Part shown: piece after piece, positions 62,901 through 64,000 of the stretch | Position numbering within the stretch: position 1 is the first letter of the stretch | Layout: every line of letters starts with the position of its first letter | Made by a program: the position numbers and the translations under genes | Notes under the pieces: model-generated | Databases searched by the model: none | What the model saw: the letters and a program-made list of their open reading frames with translations, nothing else | What the model was told of the DNA's origin: nothing | From: Chromobacterium sp. ATCC 53434 | GTDB taxonomy: Bacteria > Pseudomonadota > Gammaproteobacteria > Burkholderiales > Chromobacteriaceae | Reading direction: 5' to 3' | Assembly (NCBI RefSeq): GCF_002848345.1 | Contig: NZ_CP025429.1 | Span: 2,542,001 to 2,606,000 of the forward strand | DNA: 64,000 nt

Positions 62901-64000
62901 TCACAACAACAGGAATTCAGCTTCCACCTCGTTACCGTGCCCGCGGTACACAAGCCGCGAACACAGCGCGCGCACCAATTCCACGCCCCGCCCATGCCGG
63001 CGCTCACCGGCGCGTTGGCCAAGCCGCTCCATCAAGGTGTGATGGTCGAAACCGGCGCCGCTGTCGCGCAACTGGATGCGAATGCAATCCCGCGCCTCTT
63101 CGCTGCGACGCTCCAGCTGCAATGCGATCCAGGCCTCTTCCAGCGCGGCCAGCTTCTCGCGTCGCGACGTGAAATAGCGTTCATAGCCATCCGGCTGCTC
63201 CTTGAGACCGGGGTCCAGCCCAAGCACGCCGTGATCCAAGGCATTATTGAACAATTCGGATACCACCAACAGCACCTGCTTGAATTGCCGGCCGCGCAGG
63301 CCCAGCTGATTCAGCCAGCCTATCAGCAAGGGAATGGCCTGATCCCGTCTCAATTCGGCGGCATTGAACTCCATCCTCACCAGCCAATTGCTCAACTGGC
63401 CGCCATCCTCCCGCCCCAGATGATCGGCCACGCGATTCAGCGCGGCGTTGACCCCGGCCTCCAGGCTCACCACGCCCAGCGAAATGTCGTCGCGGTTGGC
63501 CGCGCCCGCCAGATGCCCCATCACCGCCAACCGTATCGCATCCAGCGGCGCCTGCCGTCCGCCGCCGGCCATCGCCTGCAGAATGCGCGGATTGCCGAAC
63601 TGCTCGCCCGCTGCGTTTTCCGCCTCGGTCAGGCCATCGGAGCATACGACCAGTTGGCCGCTGACATCCCAGAAATACGATTCGCTGCCCCAGCGGAATT
63701 CGCCGGCATCGAGAATGCCCAGCGGCGGGTACTGAGACCGCCATTCCTTCAACAAGCCGCCCTGCTCCGACACGAACATCACGCAGGGGATGCCGCCGTT
63801 CCAGACCTCGATGCAACCAAGCTCCCAATCGATGGTGATCAGCGCCGCCGCGACGAAACGCCCGACCGGCAGCAACCGGTTCAGTTTGGCGTTGATCTCG
63901 CGCGCCATCGCCGACAAGGGGAAACCGCGCCGCGCCATCGCGTAGAAGATGTCCACCGCCGGCAGACAGGCCAGCGCCGCCGACAGGCCGTGGCCGGTGC
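62901..64000 (-). CDS. SpoIIE/RsbU-type phosphatase with C-terminal HATPase anti-sigma-like domain (partial)
   Basis: The reading frame enters from the right edge and ends at 62901; 366 residues are visible. The edge begins inside the PP2C core with TGHGLSAALACLPAVDIFYA, and 'WDVSGQLVVCSDGLTEAENAAG' plus 'NRDDISLGVVSL' give the metal-binding Asp residues. From about 130 residues before the end a GHKL ATPase follows: 'QVLLVVSELFNNALDHGVLG' (N-box) and 'IQLRDSGAGFDHH' (G1 box). The order PP2C-HATPase matches response regulators such as HsbR/RssB-like proteins whose N-terminal receiver would lie outside the window. They control anti-sigma antagonists. It is likely an operon with the kinase at 59204. 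Confidence 0.88.
   Translation of the reverse strand, partial: TGHGLSAALACLPAVDIFYAMARRGFPLSAMAREINAKLNRLLPVGRFVAAALITIDWELGCIEVWNGGIPCVMFVSEQGGLLKEWRSQYPPLGILDAGEFRWGSESYFWDVSGQLVVCSDGLTEAENAAGEQFGNPRILQAMAGGGRQAPLDAIRLAVMGHLAGAANRDDISLGVVSLEAGVNAALNRVADHLGREDGGQLSNWLVRMEFNAAELRRDQAIPLLIGWLNQLGLRGRQFKQVLLVVSELFNNALDHGVLGLDPGLKEQPDGYERYFTSRREKLAALEEAWIALQLERRSEEARDCIRIQLRDSGAGFDHHTLMERLGQRAGERRHGRGVELVRALCSRLVYRGHGNEVEAEFLLL

Overview
The window is GC-rich chromosomal DNA of a Neisseriales betaproteobacterium, most likely Chromobacterium or a close relative. This rests on gene content and order (purL / glnB / bamD / rluD-pgeF; apaG / rpe-SDR-gph-trpE), strong G/C third-position bias, and an enterobactin-type siderophore locus resembling those I recall from Chromobacterium violaceum. 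No rRNA, CRISPR array, prophage or plasmid origin was seen.

Layout. 1-6.8 kb: housekeeping genes (purL end, glnB, bamD, rluD, pgeF) and small enzymes. 6.8-11.5 kb: an orphan periplasmic binding protein, an EamA exporter, a MITE-like element whose target duplication is a stop codon, an Atm1-type ABC exporter, a 35-aa membrane protein and apaG. 11.6-18.5 kb: rpe-SDR-gph-trpE, an HxlR regulator beside the remnant of an SDR gene, and dsdA-dsdC. 18.5-25.3 kb: accessory region with a secreted 36-residue-repeat protein, a candidate glycosyltransferase effector, a large metzincin protease with InlB-like modules, and an intact IS630-family element with its TA duplication. 25.3-52.3 kb: siderophore island. 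52.3-58.0 kb: ten small genes, nine of unknown family and one DUF882/M15-like peptidase. 58-64 kb: a BI-1 membrane protein, tRNA-Leu(UAG), a large hybrid histidine kinase and the end of a PP2C-type phosphatase with an HATPase domain.

How the siderophore genes fit together. A dimodular NRPS (C-A-PCP-E-C-A-PCP-TE) with an MbtH partner should assemble a catecholate trilactone. The second A domain has the exact serine code of EntF. The first has two acidic pocket residues typical of basic amino acids and is followed by an epimerase. The predicted product is therefore a tris(DHB-D-cationic amino acid-L-Ser) compound rather than enterobactin. EntS and a co-located RND tripartite pump offer two export routes. 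A TonB-dependent receptor, FepB and FepDGC import the ferric complex, and Fes hydrolyses it. Two strong Fur boxes lie in the two main divergent intergenic regions. Genes for dihydroxybenzoate synthesis (entCEBA) are absent and must lie elsewhere. An EvgAS/BvgAS-like phosphorelay follows the receptor.

The least explained part is the 52.3-58.0 kb block, which has AT-rich intergenic DNA, translationally coupled unknown genes and one protein made of two diverged copies of a domain I do not recognise.
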